Notes under the pieces: model-generated
Told to the model about the DNA's origin: nothing
Seen by the model: only the letters and a program-made list of their open reading frames with translations
Database searches by the model: none
In this document: in pieces, positions 1 through 6,392 of the stretch
Numbering within the stretch: the first letter of the stretch is position 1
Layout of the letters: every line of letters begins with the position of its first letter
From: JBCBEX01 sp039027055
Lineage (GTDB): Bacteria; Bacteroidota; Rhodothermia; Rhodothermales; Rubricoccaceae
Assembly (NCBI GenBank): GCA_039027055.1
Contig: JBCCLD010000262.1
Location: 1-6,720, forward strand
Reading direction: 5' to 3'
DNA length: 6,720 nucleotides
Translations under genes and position numbers: made by a program

Positions 1-452
1 AGTTCACGCCCGCCACCGAAAACGTCGGCGGCACGCCGGGCTTCGTCTTCCGCCTCCACAACCGCGGCGACACCGACGCCCACGTCGCCCTCCTCGAACT
101 CTACCCCGACGGCCGCGTCGAGCAGATCGCACCGACCGTGGAGGGCGGCGAGTACCGCCTCACGGCCGGGCAGACGAAGCTGCTCTCCGTCGAGGAGGCG
201 CTCGGCCACGCGCGCATCCCCGAAGCGCCGTTCGGCACCTACGTCTTCAAGCTCTTCGCCACGGAGCAGCCTGTCGACTTCACGCCCGTGCTCACCGACC
301 TCGCCCGGACGCGCTCCGCGAGCGCCCCCGGCGGCGGCCCGCTCGACGCGCTCATGGCGGGCGTGCACTACGGCACCCGCTCCGGTGGCCTCGCCCCGCC
401 CCCACAGACGGGGGCGACGGCCACGCTCGTGATGGAGGTGGTGGAGAAGTGA
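1..452 (+). CDS. C-terminal fragment of a DUF4384-like protein, possibly caspase-family
   Basis: The gene enters from the left, so its start is not visible. Reading from base 3, 149 codons run to a TGA at 450-452. The fragment begins with a beta-rich stretch containing GFVFRLHNRG and then ALLELYPDGRVEQIAP. This pattern, a value-like strand followed by a 'pDGrv' turn and a proline-containing strand, is typical of DUF4384-type domains that end bacterial caspase-like (peptidase C14) and related envelope proteins. A second segment, GTYVFKLFATEQPVDF, matches the later 'kvfATe.pvdf' strand of such domains. The last 40 residues are Gly/Ala/Pro-rich and probably a tail. No catalytic His or Cys of a caspase is in view, so the parent protein's activity is only a guess from family context. 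The domain call is from memory of the family and moderately secure; the reading frame is secure because its codon use matches the neighbouring genes. Confidence 0.6.
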   Translation, partial: FTPATENVGGTPGFVFRLHNRGDTDAHVALLELYPDGRVEQIAPTVEGGEYRLTAGQTKLLSVEEALGHARIPEAPFGTYVFKLFATEQPVDFTPVLTDLARTRSASAPGGGPLDALMAGVHYGTRSGGLAPPPQTGATATLVMEVVEK

Positions 453-508
453 GGCCGTGTTGTGGTGCGGCCGTGTTGCCGTGCGGCCGTGCGGCCGTGT
501 TGCCGTGC
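453..508. repeat. Tandem octamer array, GTGYKGCC units
   Basis: Starting on the first base after the preceding stop codon there is an 8-bp periodic array. Units at 465-472, 481-488 and 489-496 are GTGCGGCC. Units at 473-480 and 497-504 are GTGTTGCC. A degenerate unit, GTGTTGTG, lies at 457-464, with half units at 453-456 (GGCC) and 505-508 (GTGC). The five central units are exact apart from the alternation at positions 4 and 5. The array does not look coding in any frame. Its role is unknown. Confidence 0.85.
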
Positions 509-528
509 AGAATCGCCCCCGCGATCTC

Positions 529-584
529 TTGACGCCCTACTCTCCACCCTTAACTCTTTACACTTTACTCCTAACTTTTTACTC
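529..584. repeat. Degenerate tandem heptamer array, consensus TTTACTC, upstream of the 608 gene
   Basis: Eight 7-bp units follow one another without gaps. Exact TTTACTC lies at 564-570 and 578-584. Near copies include TTAACTC at 550-556, TTTACAC at 557-563, CTAACTT at 571-577 and CCTACTC at 536-542. The two remaining units, at 529-535 (TTGACGC) and 543-549 (TCCACCC), are weaker. The tract is pyrimidine-rich and far more AT-rich than its surroundings. It ends 23 bases before the ATG at 608, so it sits where a promoter should be. TAACTTTT at 572-579 is one base from the Bacteroidota -7 box TAnnTTTG, and TTGACG at 529-534 resembles a -35 hexamer, but both could be by-products of the repeat. Confidence 0.75.
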
Positions 585-607
585 TCCGCAACCAACCAGT
601 CAGACCC

Positions 608-1318
608 ATGACCCGACTGCTCTCCCTCGCGTTCGTACTGCTGCTCGCCGCGCCGGCGCTTGCCCAGGAAACAGACTCCACGATGGTGGACCGCAAGGGC
701 GTCAACGGCAAGGCCGAGACCACGGCCACGATGACCAGCCCGCAGGCGCTCGCCGCGCAGCTCGCACAGTACGGCCGCGCCAACGGCGACGCGCAGGCGC
801 TCGCCACGGCCGCCCGGCTCCTCCTCGACCATCCCGCCGACCCGCTCGAAGGCGAGACCGACACCGAAGCCATGGACGACGCTGGCGCGGTGGGCGAGAA
901 GGGCGACGAGAGTGATGCGTTCACTGTCGAGGCGCTCCTCGCTGACGCGGCTGACCTCGCCGAGGCCGACTCGCCGCTCGCGGGCGTAATCGCCGGCCTG
1001 CAGAGCCGCGCCGCGCTGGGCGAGAAGGGGCGCGTCGGCGGCTCGCTGCTCGGCGTCTACCGCGTCCCGGCCTACAGCACCAACACGCACTACCTCTCCT
1101 TCCGCGGCGGCCAGCGCGCCACCATCTCCATCACTGGCGACCACGACACCGACCTCGACTTCTATCTCTACGACGAGAACGGCAACCTCGTCGCCTCGGA
1201 CACGGACTACACCGACGTGGGCTACTTCTCCTTCCGACCGCTCTGGACCGGCCCCTTCCGGCTCCGCATCCGCAACCTCGGCCGCGTCTACAACGAGTAC
1301 GTCCTCTCGACGAACTAA
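608..1318 (+). CDS. Secreted protein with C-terminal PPC-like beta-sandwich domain
   Basis: This 236-residue protein begins with a clear Sec signal peptide: MTR, then a hydrophobic run ending APALA, with probable cleavage after Ala19 before Gln20. Residues 20-140 are rich in Ala, Asp and Glu with no fold I recognise; they look partly disordered or helical. Residues from about 142 to the end form a compact beta domain. Its strands include THYLSFRGGQRATISITGD, then TDLDFYLYDENGNLVASD, then GPFRLRIRNLG. This is the pattern of the bacterial pre-peptidase C-terminal (PPC) domain, where a 'D.DL.lyd..G..va.D' core is followed by a 'G.y.i.v.N' strand. Such domains usually ride on secreted enzymes, but no catalytic domain is present, so the protein is probably a small structural or binding protein outside the inner membrane. 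The ATG at 608 is chosen because the signal peptide starts there. No Shine-Dalgarno sequence is visible, as is usual in this phylum. The gene lies 155 bp after the DUF4384-like gene and may be transcribed from its own promoter in or near the heptamer array. Confidence 0.8.
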   Translation: MTRLLSLAFVLLLAAPALAQETDSTMVDRKGVNGKAETTATMTSPQALAAQLAQYGRANGDAQALATAARLLLDHPADPLEGETDTEAMDDAGAVGEKGDESDAFTVEALLADAADLAEADSPLAGVIAGLQSRAALGEKGRVGGSLLGVYRVPAYSTNTHYLSFRGGQRATISITGDHDTDLDFYLYDENGNLVASDTDYTDVGYFSFRPLWTGPFRLRIRNLGRVYNEYVLSTN

Positions 1319-1387
1319 GCCAGCGCTCTGCATGGTCTATCCGGCAGGATTTCGCACGCGCTCCGTCCGACTAGACGGGGCGCGTGC

Positions 1388-1395
1388 TACGTTTG
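1388..1395 (+). promoter_or_regulatory. Bacteroidota-type -7 promoter box (TACGTTTG)
   Basis: TACGTTTG matches the TAnnTTTG -7 element of Bacteroidota at every fixed position. It would place the transcript start near 1400, leaving a leader of about 35 bases before the ATG at 1435. No TTG-type -33 element is seen about 20 bases upstream, which lowers confidence. Confidence 0.45.
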
Positions 1396-1434
1396 GTACG
1401 TCTCACCGACTACGCTCCACCGACCGCTACCGCC

Positions 1435-2136
1435 ATGCGCTTCGCTGTTTCGCTTGTGCTCGCCGCTGCTCTCGTCGTCCTCGCCGCGTGCGGAGGCACC
1501 GGAAGCGACCCGCTCACGCCGCCTGAGGGCTGGACCTCCAACGGTGCCGACGCCACGCTCACCGCGTGGTGGCACGCCGACGTAGACACCGCCGTCGCCT
1601 TCCGCGATCTCTCCACCCTGGGGACGATGGGCATCGCTGAGGGTGAGGGCCTCGTCGCCCAGGTCAAGCGCGGCCGCCTCGACGGTGCGGAGGAGGCCGA
1701 CCCGGACGGCGGCCTGATCGGGCTGTTCCGTAACAACCCGGAGGTGATGGACTCGGTCTTCAACGCCGTCGGCGTGCCGCTCATCCGCCAAGCCGGCGAC
1801 GGCGGCGACGTGCGGAGCCTCCGCACCGACGTCTACCGCCGCGTGGCGCAGGACTACCGCAAGTCGGGGCCCCTCGGACAGATCGACCCGAGCCTGGTGA
1901 TCTACCCGGACAGCCTGCGCCAAAACCGCGTAGAGGGCAGCGTGACGATGCAGGTGCACGTTAACCGCCAGGGCGAGGCCGTGGCCGCGAAGGTGCTGGA
2001 GTCGGCGCACCCGACGCTGGACCGCCTTGCGCTCAACGTGGCCGCCAACCGGCGCTATAAAGGGGCCACCGTAGGCCAGGACTCGGTGGCCTCGTGGCTG
2101 CGCATCTCGATCCCCTATTACGTGCCAGGCGGCTGA
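1435..2136 (+). CDS. Lipoprotein with a TonB C-terminal domain (TonB-family protein)
   Basis: From the ATG at 1435 the product has 233 residues. It opens with a lipoprotein signal, MRF followed by a hydrophobic stretch and the lipobox LAAC, making Cys19 the likely lipidated residue. Gly-Gly follows it, with no Asp at +2. Residues 20-150 include a Trp-rich segment and FRNNPEVMDSVFN; I do not recognise a named domain there. From about residue 155 the sequence follows the TonB_C pattern: IYPDSLRQNRVEGSVTMQVH, then NRQGEAVAAKVLESAHPTLD, LALNVAANRRYKGA and a final WLRISIPYYV strand. Canonical TonB transmits proton-motive energy to outer-membrane receptors, using an N-terminal inner-membrane helix and a Pro-rich linker. 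Both are absent here, so this is a lipid-anchored TonB_C protein rather than a standard TonB. The frame stays open back to a GTG at 1384, but the lipoprotein signal and the -7 box overlapping that position favour 1435. Confidence 0.85.
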   Translation: MRFAVSLVLAAALVVLAACGGTGSDPLTPPEGWTSNGADATLTAWWHADVDTAVAFRDLSTLGTMGIAEGEGLVAQVKRGRLDGAEEADPDGGLIGLFRNNPEVMDSVFNAVGVPLIRQAGDGGDVRSLRTDVYRRVAQDYRKSGPLGQIDPSLVIYPDSLRQNRVEGSVTMQVHVNRQGEAVAAKVLESAHPTLDRLALNVAANRRYKGATVGQDSVASWLRISIPYYVPGG

Positions 2137-2192
2137 TGCGCAGTCCGGAAGCGCCACTGGGGTCCAGCTCGGCGTTCGAGGCCGTCTTTGGG

Positions 2193-2244
2193 GTGTGAAC
2201 GTGTGGACGAGGCCAGGCACCTTCACACGTCCATACGTCCACAC
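2193..2244. repeat. Inverted cluster of GTGTGRAC octamers
   Basis: Two adjacent 8-bp units, GTGTGAAC (2193-2200) and GTGTGGAC (2201-2208), are followed by a 12-bp spacer. Three units in the opposite orientation come next: CTTCACAC (2221-2228), GTCCATAC (2229-2236) and GTCCACAC (2237-2244). GTGTGGACG at 2201-2209 is perfectly complementary to 2236-2244, and GTGTGAA at 2193-2199 to 2222-2228. The cluster lies between the TonB-like lipoprotein gene and the M50-like gene. The unit resembles the GTGCGGCC octamer at 453-508. Function unknown. Confidence 0.6.
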
Positions 2245-2280
2245 CTGCCTACCTCCTTGCACGCTGGCGCGAGCTTTGCA

Positions 2281-2322
2281 GGACACCGGCCGCTTCGTTC
2301 ACGAATCGGTGCCCCGGTGTCC
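2281..2322 (+). promoter_or_regulatory. Hairpin enclosing the start codon of the M50-like gene
   Basis: GGACACCGG at 2281-2289 is perfectly complementary to CCGGTGTCC at 2314-2322, with a 24-base loop that can itself form a small TTCG/CGAA stem. The proposed GTG start codon (2317-2319) lies inside the 3' arm. If transcribed, the structure would bury the start and could restrain translation. The complementarity is seen directly; the regulatory role is inference. Confidence 0.4.
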
Positions 2323-2832
2323 TCGCTCGCCCTGTCCCATGACGCCGCCGACCGCCTCCGCCTCTGGGGGCCGACAGCGGTCCTCGCCCTCGCGGCGGTC
2401 TACGTCCTCGCCACCTGGGGCTCGTACATCCGCGTCGTGGACGACCTCAACCTGATCGTCCACGAGGCCGGGCACTGGTTCTTCGGCTTCTTCGGCGACT
2501 TCGTGACCGCGCTCGGCGGTACGCTGATGCAGCTGATCCTTCCGGCGGTGTTCGTCTGGTCAGCGTTTCGCTATGACAACCGGCTCGGCACGCAGGTGTC
2601 GCTGCTGTGGTTCGGGCAGAGCGCCGTCAACGTCTCGGTCTACGCAGCAGATGCCCAGGAGCGCGCGTTGCCGCTCATCGGTGGCCTCGGCGAGACGGCG
2701 CACGACTGGTGGTGGATTCTGCTCAGGCTCGGCTGGCTCCAGCACGACGACCTCGTCGCCGCGGGCTTCGTCGCCTTGGCTGTGAGCGCGTTTGTGTTGA
2801 TGGTGCTCACACCGCGCTGGATGCCCCAGTGA
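2317..2832 (+). CDS. Membrane protein with HEAGH motif, M50-like metallopeptidase family
   Basis: The 171-residue product has about four hydrophobic segments: roughly residues 17-37, 66-84, 93-111 and 146-165. The zinc-binding motif HEAGH is at 49-53 (His49, Glu50, His53), at the end of a segment reading LNLIVHEAGHWFFGFFGDF. HExxH next to a membrane segment, followed by ALGGTLMQLILP, is the layout of small M50-like (site-2-protease-related) membrane proteins. A later His-Asp pair (129-130, in TAHDWWW) could supply the third metal ligand. Classical M50 enzymes are larger and have an NPDG-type motif, which I do not see. The protein may therefore be a degenerate or specialised relative, and its substrate is unknown. 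The frame is open upstream to a TTG at 2188, but translation before 2317 (His/Pro/Ser/Arg-rich, over the octamer cluster) does not look like protein. The GTG at 2317 is therefore preferred over longer starts. Confidence 0.75.
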   Translation: MSSLALSHDAADRLRLWGPTAVLALAAVYVLATWGSYIRVVDDLNLIVHEAGHWFFGFFGDFVTALGGTLMQLILPAVFVWSAFRYDNRLGTQVSLLWFGQSAVNVSVYAADAQERALPLIGGLGETAHDWWWILLRLGWLQHDDLVAAGFVALAVSAFVLMVLTPRWMPQ

Positions 2833-2850
2833 CTGTATGAAAAGTGAGCA

Positions 2851-2876
2851 CGCCCTCGCCGTGCGAGGGGAGGGCG
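2851..2876 (+). terminator. GC-rich hairpin after the M50-like gene, possible terminator
   Basis: Nineteen to 44 bases after the stop codon, CGCCCTC (2851-2857) pairs perfectly with GAGGGCG (2870-2876). An overlapping alternative pairs CCCTCG (2853-2858) with CGAGGG (2864-2869). The two folds exclude each other. No T-tract follows, so intrinsic termination is uncertain. Confidence 0.3.
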
Positions 2877-2973
2877 CACGAGAGGCATGATTCTCGCCAC
2901 ACACCCCCTGGTCGCCTTCAGGCTTGTGTGAGAGACCCGGGATGCCTGGGACGACCGCCCAGCCTCCACCTGC

Positions 2974-5900
2974 GTGTCAAAACGAATCACCCTGCTTACC
3001 CTCTGTACCGTCTTCGCCTGGCTTGGCGGAGGAGTGGGAGCGGCGCAATCGCCCGAGCCAGGGCGGTCTACGGAGGGGATGCGCACGGCCTCGCCGTCGA
3101 TGGAGGACATGCGCACGGTCGGGCGGTTCCCGCTTCGCTACTACGCCCCGGCAGAGCACGGCCTCGCCCGCAACAATACCCACGTTGCCCAGACACCCGA
3201 CGGGCTGATCTACGTGGCCAACGCGAAAGGTATCCTGGTCTACGACGGTCACACGTGGACCCCCGTCGTCGACCCCCTGCTCACAGGCGTCCAGGCTCTC
3301 TCCTATGGGTTCGACGGGCGGCTCTACGTCGCCGCAGAGGGCCACCCTGGCTACCTGGCTCCCGATGAGCGTGGGCACCTGCGCTTCCACTCGCTCGCAG
3401 AGCACCTACCCGCCCACTACCAGGCCCTCTCGACGCTCTGGGAGGTGTCGGCCACCTTGCACGGGGTCTACTTCACCGCGCACGAGGGCGCGCTCCTACG
3501 CTGGGATGGACAGACGCTCCATGTCATCGAGGCCGAGAGTCCGTTCTTCTACCACAACGTCATCGACGGCGAGGTGTACACCTCGGACGTGCAGGGGCGC
3601 GTCCTTCGCGTGGCGCCGACGGGGAAGATCGAGGTGCTGCACCGCCTCGACGGCACCATCGGACGCATCCTGCCTGACGGCCCCGACGGCCTGCTGTTGT
3701 TCATCAGCGGCCGGCCGCTCCTGCGATGCAGCCGAGAGGCCGACCGGCCGTGCGAAGCCTGGTCCACCGAGGCCGATGACCTCATCTTGATGGGCAAGCT
3801 CTATGCGGGCGCACGGCTTGCAGACGGTACCCTCGCCCTGGGCTTCGATGGCGAGGGCGTGGCGCTGCTGGACGACGGCGGGCGCGTCTTGCGCCACCTT
3901 GGCGTGGAGGCCGGCCTCCACAACACGGAGGTCATGGAGCTCAACCAGACCACCGATGGCGCGCTCTGGGCATCGCTCTTCGGCGGCATGGCCCGCATCG
4001 ACGCGTCCCGCCAGCGCACCGAGTTTGCCCGGGCCGAGGGCGTCGAGTCGGCCGTGAGCCAGGTGCTGCGCCATGACGGACGGCTCTACGCAGCTACCGA
4101 GGTCGGCTTCGTCGTGCTGGACGAGACCGTACGCCCTGCTCGCTTCGTTCCTGTTCAGACTGTCGATCGGCACGTAGAATGCAAGCAACTCACGGAGGTT
4201 GGCACGGCCTTGATCGGGCTGTGCAACTCCGGCCTGCTGCGCATCGAGGACGAGGCGGCCACCGTCGTCTGGGAGCCGTCCGGCGGCGTGCGTCTCGGCA
4301 CCGGCTTCGTGCGCTCCGAGCACGACCCCGGCCAGCTCTTCGTGCCGAGCGAGTCCACGCTCTACGCGTTTGAGGTGGACGAGCGTGGCGAGGTCTCCGT
4401 CGTCGACTCGCTCGTCACGGACCACGTGCTGTTCAACCTCGGCCAAGCCCCGCGCAGCCCCGGCGCGACGGAGACGGTGCTCTGGAGCACAACCACCAAC
4501 CAGCGTGCGGTGGTCGTCTCCATCCCCGATGGGAGTGCGCTGCGCGACGCCCACGTGTGGCCTACGCTCCAGCACAGCGAGCTGAGCATCTACAGCCGCC
4601 TCGTGCACGTCGACGGCGTGCTGCACATGGTGGGGCGCACAGCCACCTACGAGGCCTCGCTCACCACGGAGGGGCCGCGCCTCGAACCGGCCCGTACGGC
4701 CTGGGCGGGAGAGGTAGGCGTGCCGGCCTTTCTGAGAGAACGCCCCGGCACAACCCGGTGGTTCACCGGGGCAGACAACGCACTCTACGTCGCCTCCTCG
4801 CACGGTACGTCGGGGTACGGGGAGCCGCAGCGCATACTCGCCCCGGAGGCGGCACGCACCATTGCCGCCCTCACCTTCGACCAAGATGGCACCGGGTGGC
4901 TGGCTACCGAGACGGGCGTCGTACGGCTCGACGCGGCGCTGACGCGTCCGCCTGCCCCGGCCCTCCGGCTGCGGCGCGTGATGGCGCTTGCCCCCGACTC
5001 GCTCGTCGCCGACGGGTTTAGCGACGCGCTGCGCCATAGCCACACGCTCGCGCCAGACCGCAACGCGCTCCGCTTCAGCTTCGCCGCGCTCGCCTACGAG
5101 CAGCCCTCCGGCTCCACCTACCGGGTCCGTCTCGACGGCCTCGCACCGCGCTGGTCCGAGTGGACGTCCGAGACGCAGAAGGACTACACCAACCTCGACC
5201 CAGGCTCCTACACGTTCCGCGTTCAGGCCCGGGACGGCTACGGCCAGGTCACCGAGGAAGCCACGTTCAGCTTCCGCCTCTTACCAACCTGGTACCAGAC
5301 CTGGTGGGCCTCGCTGCTATGGGCTTGCTCGGGGATCGCCGGCTTCGTCGTCATCGTCGTCGGCTACAACCGCCACCGCTCCCGGCGGCTGCATGCGCGC
5401 ACTGCCCTCCTGGAGGCCGCCGTAGCCGAGCGGACCGCCGAGATCCGCCAGCAGAAGCAGGAAGTCGAGCGGCAGCGGACGGCACTGGAGGAGGCCAACC
5501 TCGAACTGCACGACCTCAACCACACACTCGAAGGCCGCACCGTCGAGCTGCGCCAGGCGCTGGAGCAGAACAAGGAGTTCCTGGGCGTCGCCGCGCACGA
5601 CCTCAAGAATCCGCTCGGTGGCATCGCCGGGCTGGCCGACCTCCTGATCGACGAGCGGGACACGATGAGCGAGGCCGAGCAGGTCGAGAGCCTCAAGACC
5701 ATCCGGGCCGAGGCCATCCGCGCCGCCGCCCTCATCACCGACCTGCTCGACGACGCCCAGCGCGAAACCCAGGACGGCCTGCGGCTTCGCGTCCGGCAGG
5801 CCGACCTCGCCGGGGTCGCCCGGAGCGTGGCCCGCTGGAACCGCGTCCAGGCCTTGCAGAAGCACATCAGCCTAGAGCTAGCCGTACCGGAGCAGCTCCC

Positions 5901-6330
5901 AGCGCGTGTCGACGTGTCGGCTCTGCAGCGGGCGATGGACAACCTAGTCTCGAACGCGGTCAAGTACAGCCCACTCGGGAGCTGCGTGTGGGTGTCGCTC
6001 CTCGTCGAGTCGGTCCCCTCGGAGGGCGACGGGCAGCGTATGTCCTGGGCGCGGTTCGCCGTGTCTGACCAGGGACCTGGCCTGACAGAGGCCGACAAGG
6101 CGAAGGTGTTCGGCAAGCTGGAGCGGCTCAGCGCGCAGCCGACCGGGGGCGAGCACTCGACGGGGCTTGGCCTCTACATCGCCAAGACGCTGGTGGAGGC
6201 GCATGGCGGCACGATAGGCGTGGAGAGCGAGGCTGGAGCCGGCGCCACGTTCTGGTTCCGCCTCCCGCTGGAGCCGCAGACCCAGGGGGACGTGGAACTG
6301 TCGACCGCGACCCTCCCCAGTCCCGCCTGA
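2974..6330 (+). CDS. Periplasmic two-component propeller sensor histidine kinase with Y_Y_Y domain
   Basis: The GTG start gives 1118 residues beginning with a signal peptide: MSKR, a hydrophobic run and cleavage near Ala24. Residues about 48-655 are a series of beta-propeller blades of the two-component regulator type. Examples are NNTHVAQTPDGLIYVANAKG from residue 67, DGALWASLFGGMARID, and TIAALTFDQDGTGWLATETG from about 629. This is probably two stacked propellers. A Y_Y_Y domain spans about 695-769 (YRVRLDGLAPRWSEW, then LDPGSYTFRVQARDGYG). One transmembrane helix follows at about 778-800, then a coiled coil at about 808-872. The kinase core has the H-box AAHDLKNPL with phospho-acceptor His875, N-box DNLVSNAVKYS (Asn990, Asn994), G1 box DQGPG from Asp1032, and G2 box TGLGL around Gly1064. 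All key residues are present, so it should be active. By family knowledge, the extracytoplasmic propellers sense a ligand, often a carbohydrate in Bacteroidota hybrids, and the signal crosses the helix to the kinase. There is no receiver or AraC-type HTH domain after the ATPase, and no response-regulator gene in the window, so the partner is unknown. No Shine-Dalgarno sequence is visible. Confidence 0.93.
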   Translation: MSKRITLLTLCTVFAWLGGGVGAAQSPEPGRSTEGMRTASPSMEDMRTVGRFPLRYYAPAEHGLARNNTHVAQTPDGLIYVANAKGILVYDGHTWTPVVDPLLTGVQALSYGFDGRLYVAAEGHPGYLAPDERGHLRFHSLAEHLPAHYQALSTLWEVSATLHGVYFTAHEGALLRWDGQTLHVIEAESPFFYHNVIDGEVYTSDVQGRVLRVAPTGKIEVLHRLDGTIGRILPDGPDGLLLFISGRPLLRCSREADRPCEAWSTEADDLILMGKLYAGARLADGTLALGFDGEGVALLDDGGRVLRHLGVEAGLHNTEVMELNQTTDGALWASLFGGMARIDASRQRTEFARAEGVESAVSQVLRHDGRLYAATEVGFVVLDETVRPARFVPVQTVDRHVECKQLTEVGTALIGLCNSGLLRIEDEAATVVWEPSGGVRLGTGFVRSEHDPGQLFVPSESTLYAFEVDERGEVSVVDSLVTDHVLFNLGQAPRSPGATETVLWSTTTNQRAVVVSIPDGSALRDAHVWPTLQHSELSIYSRLVHVDGVLHMVGRTATYEASLTTEGPRLEPARTAWAGEVGVPAFLRERPGTTRWFTGADNALYVASSHGTSGYGEPQRILAPEAARTIAALTFDQDGTGWLATETGVVRLDAALTRPPAPALRLRRVMALAPDSLVADGFSDALRHSHTLAPDRNALRFSFAALAYEQPSGSTYRVRLDGLAPRWSEWTSETQKDYTNLDPGSYTFRVQARDGYGQVTEEATFSFRLLPTWYQTWWASLLWACSGIAGFVVIVVGYNRHRSRRLHARTALLEAAVAERTAEIRQQKQEVERQRTALEEANLELHDLNHTLEGRTVELRQALEQNKEFLGVAAHDLKNPLGGIAGLADLLIDERDTMSEAEQVESLKTIRAEAIRAAALITDLLDDAQRETQDGLRLRVRQADLAGVARSVARWNRVQALQKHISLELAVPEQLPARVDVSALQRAMDNLVSNAVKYSPLGSCVWVSLLVESVPSEGDGQRMSWARFAVSDQGPGLTEADKAKVFGKLERLSAQPTGGEHSTGLGLYIAKTLVEAHGGTIGVESEAGAGATFWFRLPLEPQTQGDVELSTATLPSPA

Positions 6331-6357
6331 GAAGAGCATCGCGTGGAGCGCCGGACG

Positions 6358-6365
6358 TAGGTTGG
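6358..6365 (+). promoter_or_regulatory. Possible -7 box (TAGGTTGG) for the DinB-like gene
   Basis: TAGGTTGG agrees with TAnnTTTG at five of six fixed positions. It would start a transcript near 6370, about 23 bases before the ATG at 6393. No -33 TTG is evident. The weak match makes this tentative. Confidence 0.22.
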
Positions 6366-6392
6366 ATGCCCCTCGTCCTATGCCCTACCTCC

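Noticed and set aside
529..555. Sigma-70 promoter from TTGACG (529-534) to TTAACT (550-555)
   Set aside because: The spacing is only 15 bp, both hexamers are units of the heptamer array, and Bacteroidota housekeeping promoters use a different -7 box.
453..584. CRISPR array
   Set aside because: The repeats are contiguous 7-8-bp units with no unique spacers of 30 bp or so, and no cas genes are present.
368..1333. Antisense open frame of 321 codons covering the 608 gene
   Set aside because: The + strand has a signal peptide and a PPC-like domain, whereas the minus translation is low-complexity Arg/Val/Glu and spans the octamer array.
1387..2286. Antisense open frame of 299 codons opposite the TonB-like lipoprotein
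   Set aside because: The + strand encodes a lipobox and TonB_C motif; the minus frame shows no domain-like sequence.
2188..2316. N-terminal extension of the M50-like protein from a TTG at 2188
   Set aside because: The extra 43 residues are His/Pro/Ser/Arg-rich, lie over the octamer cluster and lack membrane or signal features; the GTG at 2317 fits better.
3496..5043. Long antisense open frame of 515 codons within the kinase gene
   Set aside because: It lies opposite a gene with complete domains. Its translation is His/Arg/Gly/Val-rich with no recognisable fold, as expected for the shadow of a GC-rich gene.
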